A stretch of DNA of 64,000 nt from Martinezella rhizogenes (lineage in GTDB: Bacteria; Pseudomonadota; Alphaproteobacteria; Rhizobiales; Rhizobiaceae): NCBI RefSeq assembly GCF_000799715.1, contig NZ_JUHG01000017.1:124001-188000 (forward strand). The letters run 5' to 3'. Shown here piece by piece: positions 8,967 through 17,404 of this stretch. The notes beneath the pieces are model-generated. The model was not told the DNA's origin. It did no database searches and saw only the letters and a list, made by a program, of their open reading frames with translations. The position numbers were made by a program, and so were the translations under genes. Every line of letters begins with the position of its first letter. Positions within the stretch are counted from its first letter, which is position 1.

Positions 8967-10209
8967 GGGCGCGCATCCGTTCGACATACCAGGTGCCGAA
9001 ATCGTTCAGCGCGACTTCGCTGAACCTGGAATAAGGGCCCGGTTCATAGGCGGGGTCCTGTATGCCGGAATGCGAACGCGCGACGAGATCAGCATCCTGG
9101 TTGGTGGTTTCGATCCATACGTGGGTCAATTTATGGAGATCGTAGTCGATGCCCTCGACGGCGTCCTTGTGGACGAGCCACTTCGTCCTCACGAGCGTCG
9201 TATCGGCAGACAACGGGATTACGATGGCGGTCACCGCATGGTCGCCCATGAAGTGGTTCCAGCTGTTGTGACCCCAGAGATGCATATCGCCGAGGTCCTT
9301 GCGGGTCATGTGTCCGATGAGCTTTGAAGACGCGGCCGTGGCATCCTCGGTCTGGGACTCACCCGCACCGGCGATGATGAGGCGCTGGGTCCGGAAGTTG
9401 GTTTCGCAGTTCCTCATATGTTCGATGGCGGCCGAGGGAAAGCCCTCTTCTTCCCATGCCTTCGTGCGGGCCTCATACATCGCGAAATGGGCCTCGGCCT
9501 GTTCGCGGTCTTCGGGGCTCAGGCTTTCGGGATCGTAACCGAAGTCGAGATCGACGAAGGAAACGCAGAGTTCAGGATGGTTGGCCGAGCAGTGGTAGCA
9601 CTCCCGATTGTTCTCGATCGTGAGCTTCCAGTTACCCTTCTCGATAACGTCCATCTGATGCGCGATCTTGGCATTGGGAATATCGTAAGGAGCCAGTCGC
9701 TCGAGCATGGCCTGCTCGAGGTCGGCGATATCCTCGGGCGGATTGTCCGAAAGACAGATATAGATCAAGCCGCCAATCGATTTGAAGTTGACCGCCTTCA
9801 GGCTTTTGCAGCTCTTGTCGAAATCCTTGCCCATATGCGGGGCGTAGCTCAGTTCGCCTGTGAGTTCGTAGGTCCACTGGTGATACGGACAAACGAGCTT
9901 GGAAATAACGGTCGGGCCTGGGTCGAGGATTCTGGAGCCACGATGACGGCAGACGTTCCGAACGACGCGGATTTCGTTGTCGTCGTCCCGCAGAATGATG
10001 AGGCTGGTGTTGCCGATATCGATAACGACCGCGTCGCCAGCTTCGGGCACGTCGCATTCTAGGCCAACGTAAATCCAGTGGTTCGCAAAGAAGACGTCTA
10101 GGTCCGCCTGGAACACGTCATCCCTGGTGTACAGCCCCGCTGGAAGGGAGTGGCCGTCGGCGCGTTGGTCCAATGAGGCGGTAATCGACGATGGGAATTT
10201 GTTGAGCAT
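8956..10209 (-). CDS. gbcA: Rieske non-heme iron oxygenase, GbcA-like betaine demethylase
   Basis: This is the catalytic alpha subunit of an aromatic-ring-hydroxylating-dioxygenase-type demethylase (417 residues). The Rieske ligands are Cys87-His89 and Cys107-His110 (CRHRG...CPYH). The mononuclear-iron ligands are His206 and His211 in ENNRECYHCSANHPEL, the sequence characteristic of quaternary-amine demethylases (GbcA, CntA, Stc2) rather than aromatic dioxygenases. It is the first gene of the operon, with the reductase translationally coupled behind it. The divergent LysR regulator shares the promoter region. The exact betaine cannot be fixed; glycine betaine to dimethylglycine is my first guess. 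Confidence 0.88.
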   Translation of the reverse strand: MLNKFPSSITASLDQRADGHSLPAGLYTRDDVFQADLDVFFANHWIYVGLECDVPEAGDAVVIDIGNTSLIILRDDDNEIRVVRNVCRHRGSRILDPGPTVISKLVCPYHQWTYELTGELSYAPHMGKDFDKSCKSLKAVNFKSIGGLIYICLSDNPPEDIADLEQAMLERLAPYDIPNAKIAHQMDVIEKGNWKLTIENNRECYHCSANHPELCVSFVDLDFGYDPESLSPEDREQAEAHFAMYEARTKAWEEEGFPSAAIEHMRNCETNFRTQRLIIAGAGESQTEDATAASSKLIGHMTRKDLGDMHLWGHNSWNHFMGDHAVTAIVIPLSADTTLVRTKWLVHKDAVEGIDYDLHKLTHVWIETTNQDADLVARSHSGIQDPAYEPGPYSRFSEVALNDFGTWYVERMRAHGY

Positions 10210-10288
10210 AATCTCACCTTATCTGATCGGTCGCATGAGATTGCTTGCTGGAGAGCAGCAGTTCAACGGCATAAATAATGAGCGTTGC

Positions 10289-10300
10289 CATAACCTTATG
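10289..10300. promoter_or_regulatory. Candidate LysR operator in the gbcA/lysR divergent promoter
   Basis: CATAACCTTATG is a perfect inverted repeat with 5-base arms and a 2-base centre. It lies 52 bases before the regulator start and 80 bases before gbcA. LysR-family proteins commonly bind short dyads in such shared promoters. This is a pattern seen by eye and not a matched consensus. Confidence 0.35.
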
Positions 10301-10340
10301 TAATGCTAAAACCATATGACGAAAACAAGGACATCCAACG

Positions 10341-11291
10341 GTGGCGCTGAGGCGAAAACTTCCCCCACTTACTGCTCTGACCTCGTTCGAGGCAGCGGCC
10401 CGGCTCGCCAGTTTTACCAAGGCGGCCAGTGAGCTTGGTGTTACCCAGGCAGCCATAAGTCGGCAAATCCACCTATTGGAAGAGCTGCTTGGCTTTCCGC
10501 TTTTCGTAAGACTTCACAGAAAGATTGAACTGACCGAAAAAGGCAAGACGCTGGCAACGGCTGCGCAGGATGCTTTCGATCTCATTGCGGCGTCCGTTCT
10601 GGAGGTCACGAAAGAGGATCACGTCACGGAGCTCACCATCGCTGCTTCCGTGGGATTTTCACATTTCTGGCTGTTGCCGAGAATTTCGGAGTTTTCCAAG
10701 CGGCATCCTGAGATCAGTCTGCGCATAGTCAGCCAGGACACGATGCCGAATATCGAGTCGAGTGACTTCGACATGGCGATCCGCTTCGGTAGCGGTATGT
10801 GGTCCGACGGCGTGGCCGAGATGCTGTTCGAAGACGAGATTTTTCCGATTTGCAGCCCTGATTTCGCGAATGCCGCTGGCAATATCGAAAACATATCGGA
10901 TCTGATCGGCCATCCCCTGATTTCAAATGCGACAGATGATCCGACATGGACCGGTTGGAGCGAGTTTCTGGCCGCGTTTTCGGTCGAAATGCCGAAAAAG
11001 ACACTCGGATTGCGATGCAGCTTCTACACCGAGGCCATCTACGCGGCCCTGAACGGACAGGGTATCGCCCTGGGCTGGAGACATCTTGTCGAGGATCTCC
11101 TGCTTCAAGGTCGGTTGGTCCGGGTCACGGAAGCGACGGTAAAGACGCGGAACGCATATTTCGTTGTCATTCCCAAACGGCGTCGCCAGACCGAGGCCGC
11201 ACGTCACTTTCTTTCATGGCTGTCGGAAATGTCATATCGTCCGTTCAATGGAGCGAAAAGCTTGTCCGAAACCTCGGGCCACCGAGGGTAA
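10341..11291 (+). CDS. LysR-family transcriptional regulator, GcvA-like
   Basis: The 316-residue protein has the N-terminal winged helix-turn-helix of LysR regulators in the GcvA subgroup (LPPLTALTSFEAAARLASFTKAA; recognition helix GVTQAAISRQI) and a C-terminal effector-binding domain. The start is a GTG at 10341. It is divergent from the Rieske demethylase operon, 131 bases apart, so it most likely controls those genes in response to a betaine-type effector. That role is inferred from position. Confidence 0.9.
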   Translation: MALRRKLPPLTALTSFEAAARLASFTKAASELGVTQAAISRQIHLLEELLGFPLFVRLHRKIELTEKGKTLATAAQDAFDLIAASVLEVTKEDHVTELTIAASVGFSHFWLLPRISEFSKRHPEISLRIVSQDTMPNIESSDFDMAIRFGSGMWSDGVAEMLFEDEIFPICSPDFANAAGNIENISDLIGHPLISNATDDPTWTGWSEFLAAFSVEMPKKTLGLRCSFYTEAIYAALNGQGIALGWRHLVEDLLLQGRLVRVTEATVKTRNAYFVVIPKRRRQTEAARHFLSWLSEMSYRPFNGAKSLSETSGHRG

Positions 11292-11438
11292 CCACAATCT
11301 TCCGTACTGCGACTATAGATGCCGCAGGACACGGCAAGATTTGCGTGTCTGATCATCATGGTGGGCATAACTCACCAGTGTGGATAATTTTTCAATCAAT
11401 CATCGAATTCTTTTCAATCGCAAATGTGCTGAGAACAT

Positions 11439-11948
11439 ATGACCCTCGATAAGCTTTTACCGTATCTGGGTTCCTCCGAACAAAACAGGGAACTGGCCGA
11501 CCTGTTGGCGTCTGTCGGATTCGACATCTCTGTGATGCCGGGGCGGGTGCAGCGCGGCGCCGGCACTGGGCATTGCGAGCTAAATTCGTTGGGTATTGAG
11601 CTCGCCTTCTATTTTCATACTGACTACAAAAGCAGGTTCGGAGCGCCCAAGAATGATGGCAAAGCGATCTTGTCAGCCATCTTTGCCCACGGCAACGCCA
11701 ACAAGGTGCGTAAGGCCTATGTCGGTCCTTTCCCTTTCAGCCCCGGCCCAATTCACAACCGTCACGAAGCTTTACGAGGGTTCGGGACGCCTCTCCGGAC
11801 CGAGGAAGATGACGGCATTGTTGAATGGGACCAATGGATGAAAAGCGGCCTGCAGGTACGTACGGAATACAATGAGGATGGTTCCCTCTTTGTCTGCATG
11901 TACTCAGTGCCCTTCATTGACGTTGCGTCCGGAGCCCTCAACCGCTGA
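11439..11948 (+). CDS. Hypothetical protein, possible immunity-like fold
   Basis: The 169-residue soluble protein has no signal peptide. Its C-terminal part (PFPFSPGPIHNRHEALRGFG, then a W and an alternating hydrophobic strand LQVRTEYNEDGS) has the rhythm of small beta-rich proteins often annotated as polymorphic-toxin immunity proteins. That resemblance is weak and no toxin gene is visible nearby. The ATG at 11439 is in a sensible position but without a strong Shine-Dalgarno. I do not recognise the family. Confidence 0.6.
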   Translation: MTLDKLLPYLGSSEQNRELADLLASVGFDISVMPGRVQRGAGTGHCELNSLGIELAFYFHTDYKSRFGAPKNDGKAILSAIFAHGNANKVRKAYVGPFPFSPGPIHNRHEALRGFGTPLRTEEDDGIVEWDQWMKSGLQVRTEYNEDGSLFVCMYSVPFIDVASGALNR

Positions 11949-12061
11949 ACTGGAAAACTCGGGAAAACGCGCTGTTGATAGAAGCGTAAACTCACAAAAC
12001 GACACGGAGGCCGGCTACCATAAATTGTGCTCCTTCCGCCCGTGACCTCCCTGTTCCGGCA

Positions 12062-12373
12062 TCAATAGCGGGTGACCATGAACAGCTTGTTGTCTCTGAC
12101 GCCTGCCGATATCCCCGGATAGGTCAAGGGATCATCGTTGGGTCGGCGTGGCACGGTCGATTTCCAATCATAAAAAGTATACTCACCCGAACCGGACCGC
12201 TCTTCCTTGCAGCCCAAAATTTTTACAACCCGGTCGTAACTCATGCCGTTGACGATCTTGTCCCTCTGGGTCTCGCCAAACTTACATTTTGATGCAGCAA
12301 CGGCAAATTCAGTATTTGCAAGGAACAGGGCGCAAGCGCCAACTGCCAGGTAGTTTATATATTTTAGATTCAT
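12062..12373 (-). CDS. Small exported protein, SmpA/BamE-like or BLIP-like domain
   Basis: The 103-residue product has a signal peptide of about 27 residues (ending in EFAVAA). The mature part starts with two cysteines-containing segments around IVNGMSYDRVVKILGC, a pattern typical of the SmpA/OmlA (BamE) and BLIP-like fold (I..GMs...V..iLG). A cysteine pair (C in SKCKFG and in LGCKE) could form a disulfide. No operon partner is visible. Function unknown. Confidence 0.6.
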   Translation of the reverse strand: MNLKYINYLAVGACALFLANTEFAVAASKCKFGETQRDKIVNGMSYDRVVKILGCKEERSGSGEYTFYDWKSTVPRRPNDDPLTYPGISAGVRDNKLFMVTRY

Positions 12374-12441
12374 CCGTTCATTCCGATATGTGATCGATTC
12401 TCAGCATCATCCATTACCATTGCGGCGGGCCAAGCGCCTAG

Positions 12442-12786
12442 TGGCACTACATCGCGCCAGGAAAGCAGTTTCAGCGAGCTTCCGCTTACCGTGATGTAGC
12501 TGCCGCGCAAAGGGCGGCGAACGCCACGCCTTACGCCCGGTCGTTCAGACCCATCGCGCCCGGCCGATATGCGGTCACCTATGCGGAGTGCCAATACGGC
12601 TTCAGCCAGTTCAACAGCGGGGTCAAGCTTGAGACAGGCGGTGACCATGACTTGCTGTTCAATTACGTCAGCCCGCGCAATCCGGTCGCCGTATCGTCCG
12701 AGGCATCCGCCGCAGAACGCGAGGTTATGCAGGAAGTTTTTCCGGAGATTTATACCTCGATACGGTTCACGAAGTTTGGCTCATAG
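12442..12786 (+). pseudogene. Open frame without a start, probably the 3' part of a broken gene
   Basis: Frame 1 is open for about 114 codons from 12442 to the TAG at 12784-12786, but it has no usable start near its 5' end and is closed upstream by a TAG at 12439. The translation looks like a real protein rather than a shadow: it contains GRYAVTYAECQYGFSQFNSG and ends in EIYTSIRFTKFGS. The family is not recognised. It may be an N-terminally truncated gene or one interrupted by a nonsense codon. Confidence 0.35.
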
Positions 12787-13030
12787 CCGCATCGCCAGTT
12801 ATGGCGCCTGCTCCCTGATGCCGGATTTCTATGCGCGGTTGGGTGCACTGATTGGCTCCGATCGCCGGCTATATGTCTGAAATCCCTAATGTTAATAACT
12901 CCATTGTCATATCTGCGTTGCTCGCTTTGAGCCAATTTATCTTGACTAAATAAATCATATTATATAGCTCCCTGGCATCGCGTGTGGGGATCAATGAACT
13001 CGCGTTCTCGGCGAATTCAAGGGGGTATAT
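12787..13030 (+). other. AT-rich promoter region of the TonB receptor gene
   Basis: This 244-base stretch holds no gene I can support. From about 12885 to 12970 it is much more AT-rich than its surroundings and contains a TTGACT -35-like hexamer at 12942-12947 that overlaps the iron-box candidate listed separately. It is the likely promoter and leader of the siderophore receptor gene. Confidence 0.5.
12943..12957. promoter_or_regulatory. Candidate IRO box (RirA site) upstream of siderophore receptor
   Basis: The sequence reads TGACTAAATAAATCA, which fits the rhizobial iron-responsive-operator pattern TGA-N9-TCA exactly. It overlaps a -35-like TTGACT and lies 74 bases before the GTG start of the TonB receptor gene. 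Binding by RirA would repress the gene when iron is sufficient. The motif is short and could occur by chance, but the location is right. Confidence 0.45.
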
Positions 13031-15160
13031 GTGAAGAAGCGCATTGGACTTCTGTCCTTGCTGGTTGCTGGGGTGTGCGGCCCGGCAGCGGCGCAGGACG
13101 CGACTGAGTTGCAGCCGATCGTCGTCAAGGCATCGGGCGGTGAATCCTCTCTACCGGAGGAATATCCGGGCGGACAGGTCGCAAAAGGTGGCCGTGTGGG
13201 GATGCTCGGCAACCGCGACGTCATGGACACGCCTTTCAGCACGACGAATTATACGGCCGAGACGATCGAGAACCGGCAAGCAAACACCGTTGCCGACGTG
13301 GTTGCGAGCGATCCGTCCGTCAGAAACACGCATGCGACCGGCGGTATGGTCGATTCCTTCTATATCCGCGGCTTCCCGGTCAACGAAGGCAACTTCGGCG
13401 AGGTCGCTTTCGACGGTCTCTACGGCGTCGCGCCGACCTATCGCGTCTTCACGGATTATGTGGAGCGAGTGGAGGTACTGAAGGGGCCAAGCGCCCTGAT
13501 CTACGGCATTTCTCCGAACAGCGGCGTCGGCGGCGCGATTAATATCGTGCCCAAGCGCGCGCCGGATAAAGACCTGACGCGGGTGACCACGGAATATGCC
13601 TCCGACCTGCAAGGCGGCACGCACCTCGATTTTGCCCGCCGCTTCGGTGACGAGCGGCAATTCGGCTTGCGCTTCAATGGCAGTGTGCGTGGCGGAAATA
13701 CCCCGCTCGACGATCAGAAACAGGAAGCCTATGTCGGCGCGCTCGCCCTAGATTACGAGGGGGAGAATTTCCGCGCCAGCGTCGACGTCATCGGCCAGAA
13801 ACAGCATCTCGATGCGCCGCAGCGGCCCTTCTTCCCGGTGGCGGGGCTTACGCTTCCGAATGCGCCCGACGGCCGGCTGAATATTCAGGAGCCATGGGAA
13901 TGGTCACGCAGCAGGGATCTCTCCTTGATGACGCGCGCCGAATATGACCTCAGCGATACGGTCACGATTTTTGGTGCGGTCGGGGGAGGACGCTCCCATG
14001 TCGCAAGGCTGTTCGGCACGCCAAGTCTTCTGAATTCGAACGGCGATGTCAGCGTCACGCCGCAGAACTTCGTGTTCGACGTCGAGAGAGTAACCGCCGA
14101 AACCGGCGTCCGCGCGAAGTTCGATACTGGCCCGGTCTCGCACGCCGTGACCTTGCAGGCCACTTATCTGCGCCAGACCTTGGATCGAGCCTCCGTTTCG
14201 GGTACGGCGCAGCGGACCAACATCTACAATCCGGTGCTGCGCCCCGAACAGTATGTGCTAGCGCCGAGTAGCGTCGGGAGGGCATCGGAAAGCACCCTGT
14301 CCGGCATTGCACTATCGGATACGCTCTCGATCCTAGACGAACGCGTGCAGTTGACGGTCGGTGGCCGCTTCCAGTCGATCGATTCGAAGAATTTCAATGC
14401 AACGGGCGCGGTCACGTCGTCATCCGATGAAACCGCGGTCACGCCGCTCATCGGTCTCGTGGTCAAGCCATGGGAAAACGTATCGCTCTACGCCAATTAT
14501 ATCGAAGGTCTCGGCGTCGGCGACACGGCGCCGGCAAATGCGATCAATGCCGGTGAGACCTTGGCGCCCTATCGAACGAAGCAGTATGAAATCGGCGCAA
14601 AGTTCGACCTTGGCAGGGTCATGCTCAGCGCGGCTGTCTTCCAGATCGAGAAACCCTTCGGGCAGCTTGAAAGCCGGGGTTCTGATCTGGTCTTCGTCGC
14701 CGGCGGGGACCAGCGTAACCGCGGTCTCGAGATCAATGCCACCGGCGAAGTCACCTCCGACATTAGGCTTCTCGGCGGGGTCGCCTTCATCGACGGCGAA
14801 CTGACGAAGACCAACAATGCCGCAACCGCCGGCAACACTCCGATCGGCGTCCCCACGATCCAGGCCAATCTCGGCGCCGAATGGGATACGTCGTTCGTGG
14901 AAGGGCTGACGCTTGCCGCCAATGTCATCTTCACGGATGAACAGTTTGCCGACACAGCCAACAAGACTGAACTTCCGTCCTGGACAAGGTTCGATCTCGG
15001 CGCCCGTTATGCGACCACGATCGAGGATCGGCCTGTGACCTTCCGTGCCTCGGTCGAGAACCTTTTCAACAAGGATTATTGGTCGGGCGTTGCAAGCTTC
15101 GGCACAATCTCGCAAGGCGCACCCTTGACCGTGAAGCTGTCGATGACAACCGATTTCTAG
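13031..15160 (+). CDS. TonB-dependent siderophore receptor
   Basis: This 709-residue outer-membrane receptor imports a ferric siderophore using TonB energy. A signal peptide of about 21 residues (ending PAAAQ) is followed by a TonB-box-like LQPIVVKA, then a plug domain (YIRGFPVNEGNF, VEVLKGPSALIYG, GGAINIVPK) and a 22-strand barrel ending in a terminal phenylalanine. The plug motifs place it in the FhuA/FpvA-like siderophore group and not the BtuB or haem groups. The start is a GTG at 13031 after a GGGGG tract. A strong terminator follows. The binding-protein gene facing it may handle the same ligand. Confidence 0.92.
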   Translation: MKKRIGLLSLLVAGVCGPAAAQDATELQPIVVKASGGESSLPEEYPGGQVAKGGRVGMLGNRDVMDTPFSTTNYTAETIENRQANTVADVVASDPSVRNTHATGGMVDSFYIRGFPVNEGNFGEVAFDGLYGVAPTYRVFTDYVERVEVLKGPSALIYGISPNSGVGGAINIVPKRAPDKDLTRVTTEYASDLQGGTHLDFARRFGDERQFGLRFNGSVRGGNTPLDDQKQEAYVGALALDYEGENFRASVDVIGQKQHLDAPQRPFFPVAGLTLPNAPDGRLNIQEPWEWSRSRDLSLMTRAEYDLSDTVTIFGAVGGGRSHVARLFGTPSLLNSNGDVSVTPQNFVFDVERVTAETGVRAKFDTGPVSHAVTLQATYLRQTLDRASVSGTAQRTNIYNPVLRPEQYVLAPSSVGRASESTLSGIALSDTLSILDERVQLTVGGRFQSIDSKNFNATGAVTSSSDETAVTPLIGLVVKPWENVSLYANYIEGLGVGDTAPANAINAGETLAPYRTKQYEIGAKFDLGRVMLSAAVFQIEKPFGQLESRGSDLVFVAGGDQRNRGLEINATGEVTSDIRLLGGVAFIDGELTKTNNAATAGNTPIGVPTIQANLGAEWDTSFVEGLTLAANVIFTDEQFADTANKTELPSWTRFDLGARYATTIEDRPVTFRASVENLFNKDYWSGVASFGTISQGAPLTVKLSMTTDF

Positions 15161-15194
15161 GAACCGGGATTTCCTAAATCGCCACCATGATTAT

Positions 15195-15232
15195 CGGCGC
15201 GCCTGCTCATCCATGGCAGGCGCGCCGTTTTT
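15195..15232 (+). terminator. Rho-independent terminator of the TonB receptor gene
   Basis: A perfect 12-base-pair GC-rich stem (CGGCGCGCCTGC at 15195-15206 pairing with 15216-15227) encloses a 9-base loop and is followed by TTTTT. It starts 35 bases after the receptor stop codon and is read in the receptor direction. Confidence 0.9.
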
Positions 15233-15322
15233 GCTTTGGGGTCGGGAAATATGCGGGTCGAACCCGGCGGCCATTGAGCTTTGGAGAAACAGGGATTTCC
15301 GTCTGTTTCTCCGATCGTTTAT

Positions 15323-16480
15323 TTATGGCGTTTTTGTCGTCAGGCTGACGCTATAGCCCGGCTTGTAGGCGATGGGCAGAAAACGCCTATGATATTCCGC
15401 AAAGGTCGCGTCGGGATCCAGATCGGCGAAAAGATCCGGGTGAAACCACTTCGCCAGCTGCTGAATGGCGACGAATTCATACGGGCTGTTGTAGAACTGG
15501 TGCCATATGCCGTGAAAATTGCGGGTCTTTTGCGCCTGGGTCCCGGTATAGGCATCGCGCGTCAAATACCATTCGAGCTTTTTCCGCAGCATCTCGGGAT
15601 CGGCACCCGGACCGAGTGGAATCCAGTGACCGCCCGGAGCATAGGCTTGCCAATCGGAGCTGCTGACAACGACGTGCTGCGGGTCTGACACAATGACCTG
15701 CTCGGGATTGATCTGGCCGAAGGTCGTCGGCAAAAAGTCGCTGCCGATATTGTGACCGCCTGCCACTTCGACATATCTGCCGAAGTTTTCCGCGCCGAAG
15801 GACAGGCAGCAATCGTCCGAATAGCCGCCGATACGCTCAACGAACACGCGCGGGCGATCCGGTTTCACCTTGTCGAGCACGTCGGTGACGCGTGCGACTG
15901 CTTGCCGGCGGAAGGCAATGATTTCCTCGGCGCGCTCCTTGCGATCCATGATTTCGCCCAGCAAGCGAATAGTCCGCTCTGTGTTTTCGAGCGGATGGTG
16001 GCGAAAATCGACATAAAGTACCGGGATGCCCAGGGATGCGAGCTTCTCGACATATTGGGCATCCTCATTGGCACGCATGGCCTCGATGTTGAGGAGAACA
16101 ACGTCGGGTTTGCGGATGATGGCCGATTCGATGTCGATCAGACTGCCTTCCTGCCCCGAAAAAGTCGGCAGTTTCGCAAGGTCGGGAAAAACCTCGAGAT
16201 ACTGGGCATAGGTTCCCGGATCGGCCTGGATCAGATCATTACGCCAGGCAACGATACGTGACAGCGGGTCCTTGGGCTCCAATGAGGCGATCAGATAGAG
16301 TTGCCGGCCCTCCCCGAGCAAGATGCGTTTGACCGGCGCGTTGACCGTCACCCTGCGATTGGCCACGTCGATAACGGTGATCGGTGACTGTCCATCCTGC
16401 GCCGTTGCCGGGATATGCCAAAAGGTGAGCAACACCAGCAGGGCTATTGCGCCCTGATATATCGAACGCCGTCTTCTCAC
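15323..16480 (-). CDS. Periplasmic metal/siderophore-type ABC binding protein
   Basis: The 385-residue exported protein resembles the TroA/FecB-like class III binding proteins that deliver iron chelates or corrinoids to ABC importers. A signal peptide (LLVLLTFWHIPATAQ) precedes a lobe that begins ITVIDVANRRVTVNAPVKRI, the usual opening of the family, and the linker region IESAIIRKPDVVLLNIE is typical. The GTG start at 16480 has AAGAGG seven bases before it. It converges on the TonB receptor gene, so a shared iron ligand is likely. No permease or ATPase for it is visible in the window. Confidence 0.85.
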   Translation of the reverse strand: MRRRRSIYQGAIALLVLLTFWHIPATAQDGQSPITVIDVANRRVTVNAPVKRILLGEGRQLYLIASLEPKDPLSRIVAWRNDLIQADPGTYAQYLEVFPDLAKLPTFSGQEGSLIDIESAIIRKPDVVLLNIEAMRANEDAQYVEKLASLGIPVLYVDFRHHPLENTERTIRLLGEIMDRKERAEEIIAFRRQAVARVTDVLDKVKPDRPRVFVERIGGYSDDCCLSFGAENFGRYVEVAGGHNIGSDFLPTTFGQINPEQVIVSDPQHVVVSSSDWQAYAPGGHWIPLGPGADPEMLRKKLEWYLTRDAYTGTQAQKTRNFHGIWHQFYNSPYEFVAIQQLAKWFHPDLFADLDPDATFAEYHRRFLPIAYKPGYSVSLTTKTP

Positions 16481-16668
16481 GAATAAACCTCTTCTTCGAA
16501 TGTCTTGCGCGACTTAAGCCATAGAGCCAGAGCAAGGAAAAGCGACAATTTGGAAAGAGCCGTAACCAATGGAAATGCAGCGTCCACCTGAATCTTCAGG
16601 TTTAGGTCAAGCACCTCCCAATGGGTGCCACGAGACAGATTTTCCGTGGCGATGAATTGCCTCGCCTC

Positions 16669-16812
16669 TTACCTGATTTCGAACAGACCGTGTTTCACGC
16701 CGTTCGTCCTGTCGTCCTCTATCCCCCGATAGACGGTTTCGGTTGCCGAACAATTCTGGGTCGTCGTGGCCAGCAGGCATAGGGAGAGCAACACTGTTCG
16801 CGGTCGGTCCAT
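16669..16812 (-). CDS. Possible small exported peptide (47 residues)
   Basis: An ATG at 16812 preceded by AAGGCGAGAAGC opens a 47-codon frame. It begins with a basic stretch and a hydrophobic core (MDRPRTVLLSLCLLATTT) followed by a polar tail, like a short secreted peptide. There is no recognisable family and the ribosome-binding site is only fair, so this is a weak call. The rest of 16481-16968 holds nothing else that I can support. Confidence 0.25.
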   Translation of the reverse strand: MDRPRTVLLSLCLLATTTQNCSATETVYRGIEDDRTNGVKHGLFEIR

Positions 16813-16968
16813 ATGCTTCTCGCCTTTCATTCGGATGCAAAGTGTTTTGCCACGAAATCATCAAATGAAAAATATTTGGCTTCGCCTGTCGGAAAACGTG
16901 ATCGGCAGTCGTCCTTGGGACAGCCCGTCGATGGGTGCAATCTTCAAACCTGTTCCGAGGAGACGATC

Positions 16969-17391
16969 ATGACCGACACAGAACAATCATCGAAGCCCAA
17001 TATCCCGGCCAAGGGTGGCCTGGTGGCCTATGTGATGGTGGATGGCGCCGTGAAGGCGGCCGAATTCTACGAGCGCGCCTTCGGAGCCGAGCGTGCCTTT
17101 ATGTATCCGGCCGATGAGCAGGGCCGGACGATGCATATTCATCTCTATGTCAACGGCAGCTCTCTGATGCTCGGCGATTTCTATCCCGAACATGGCTTTG
17201 GAGTGGAAAAGCCGCAGGCTTTCTCGCTGCAACTGCTGGTCGACGACCTCGATCCCTGGTGGAAGCGTGCCGTCGAGGCTGGAGCGGAGGTCGTCATGGA
17301 ACCGCAGGTGATGTTTTGGGGCGATCGCTGGGGCCAGCTTCGCGATCCCTTCGGCGTCACCTGGGCGATCAACGCACCTGTAAAGGCATAG
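16969..17391 (+). CDS. VOC-family (glyoxalase/PhnB-like) protein
   Basis: The 140-residue product has the vicinal-oxygen-chelate fold seen in PhnB-like proteins: the N-terminal VAYVMVDGAVKAAEFYERAF and the C-terminal VMFWGDRWGQLRDPFGVTWA are characteristic. GAGGAG lies 8 bases before the ATG at 16969. The biochemical role of PhnB-like members is usually unknown. It converges on the kyn operon with only 13 bases between the stop codons and is not obviously part of it. Confidence 0.85.
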   Translation: MTDTEQSSKPNIPAKGGLVAYVMVDGAVKAAEFYERAFGAERAFMYPADEQGRTMHIHLYVNGSSLMLGDFYPEHGFGVEKPQAFSLQLLVDDLDPWWKRAVEAGAEVVMEPQVMFWGDRWGQLRDPFGVTWAINAPVKA

Positions 17392-17404
17392 TCCCTCCTT
17401 CCGA

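Noticed and set aside
12370-12648. 92-codon minus-strand frame ending in ATGA at the start of the small exported protein
   Set aside because: The overlap looks like coupling, but the opposite strand encodes a more protein-like sequence and this frame has no ribosome-binding site.
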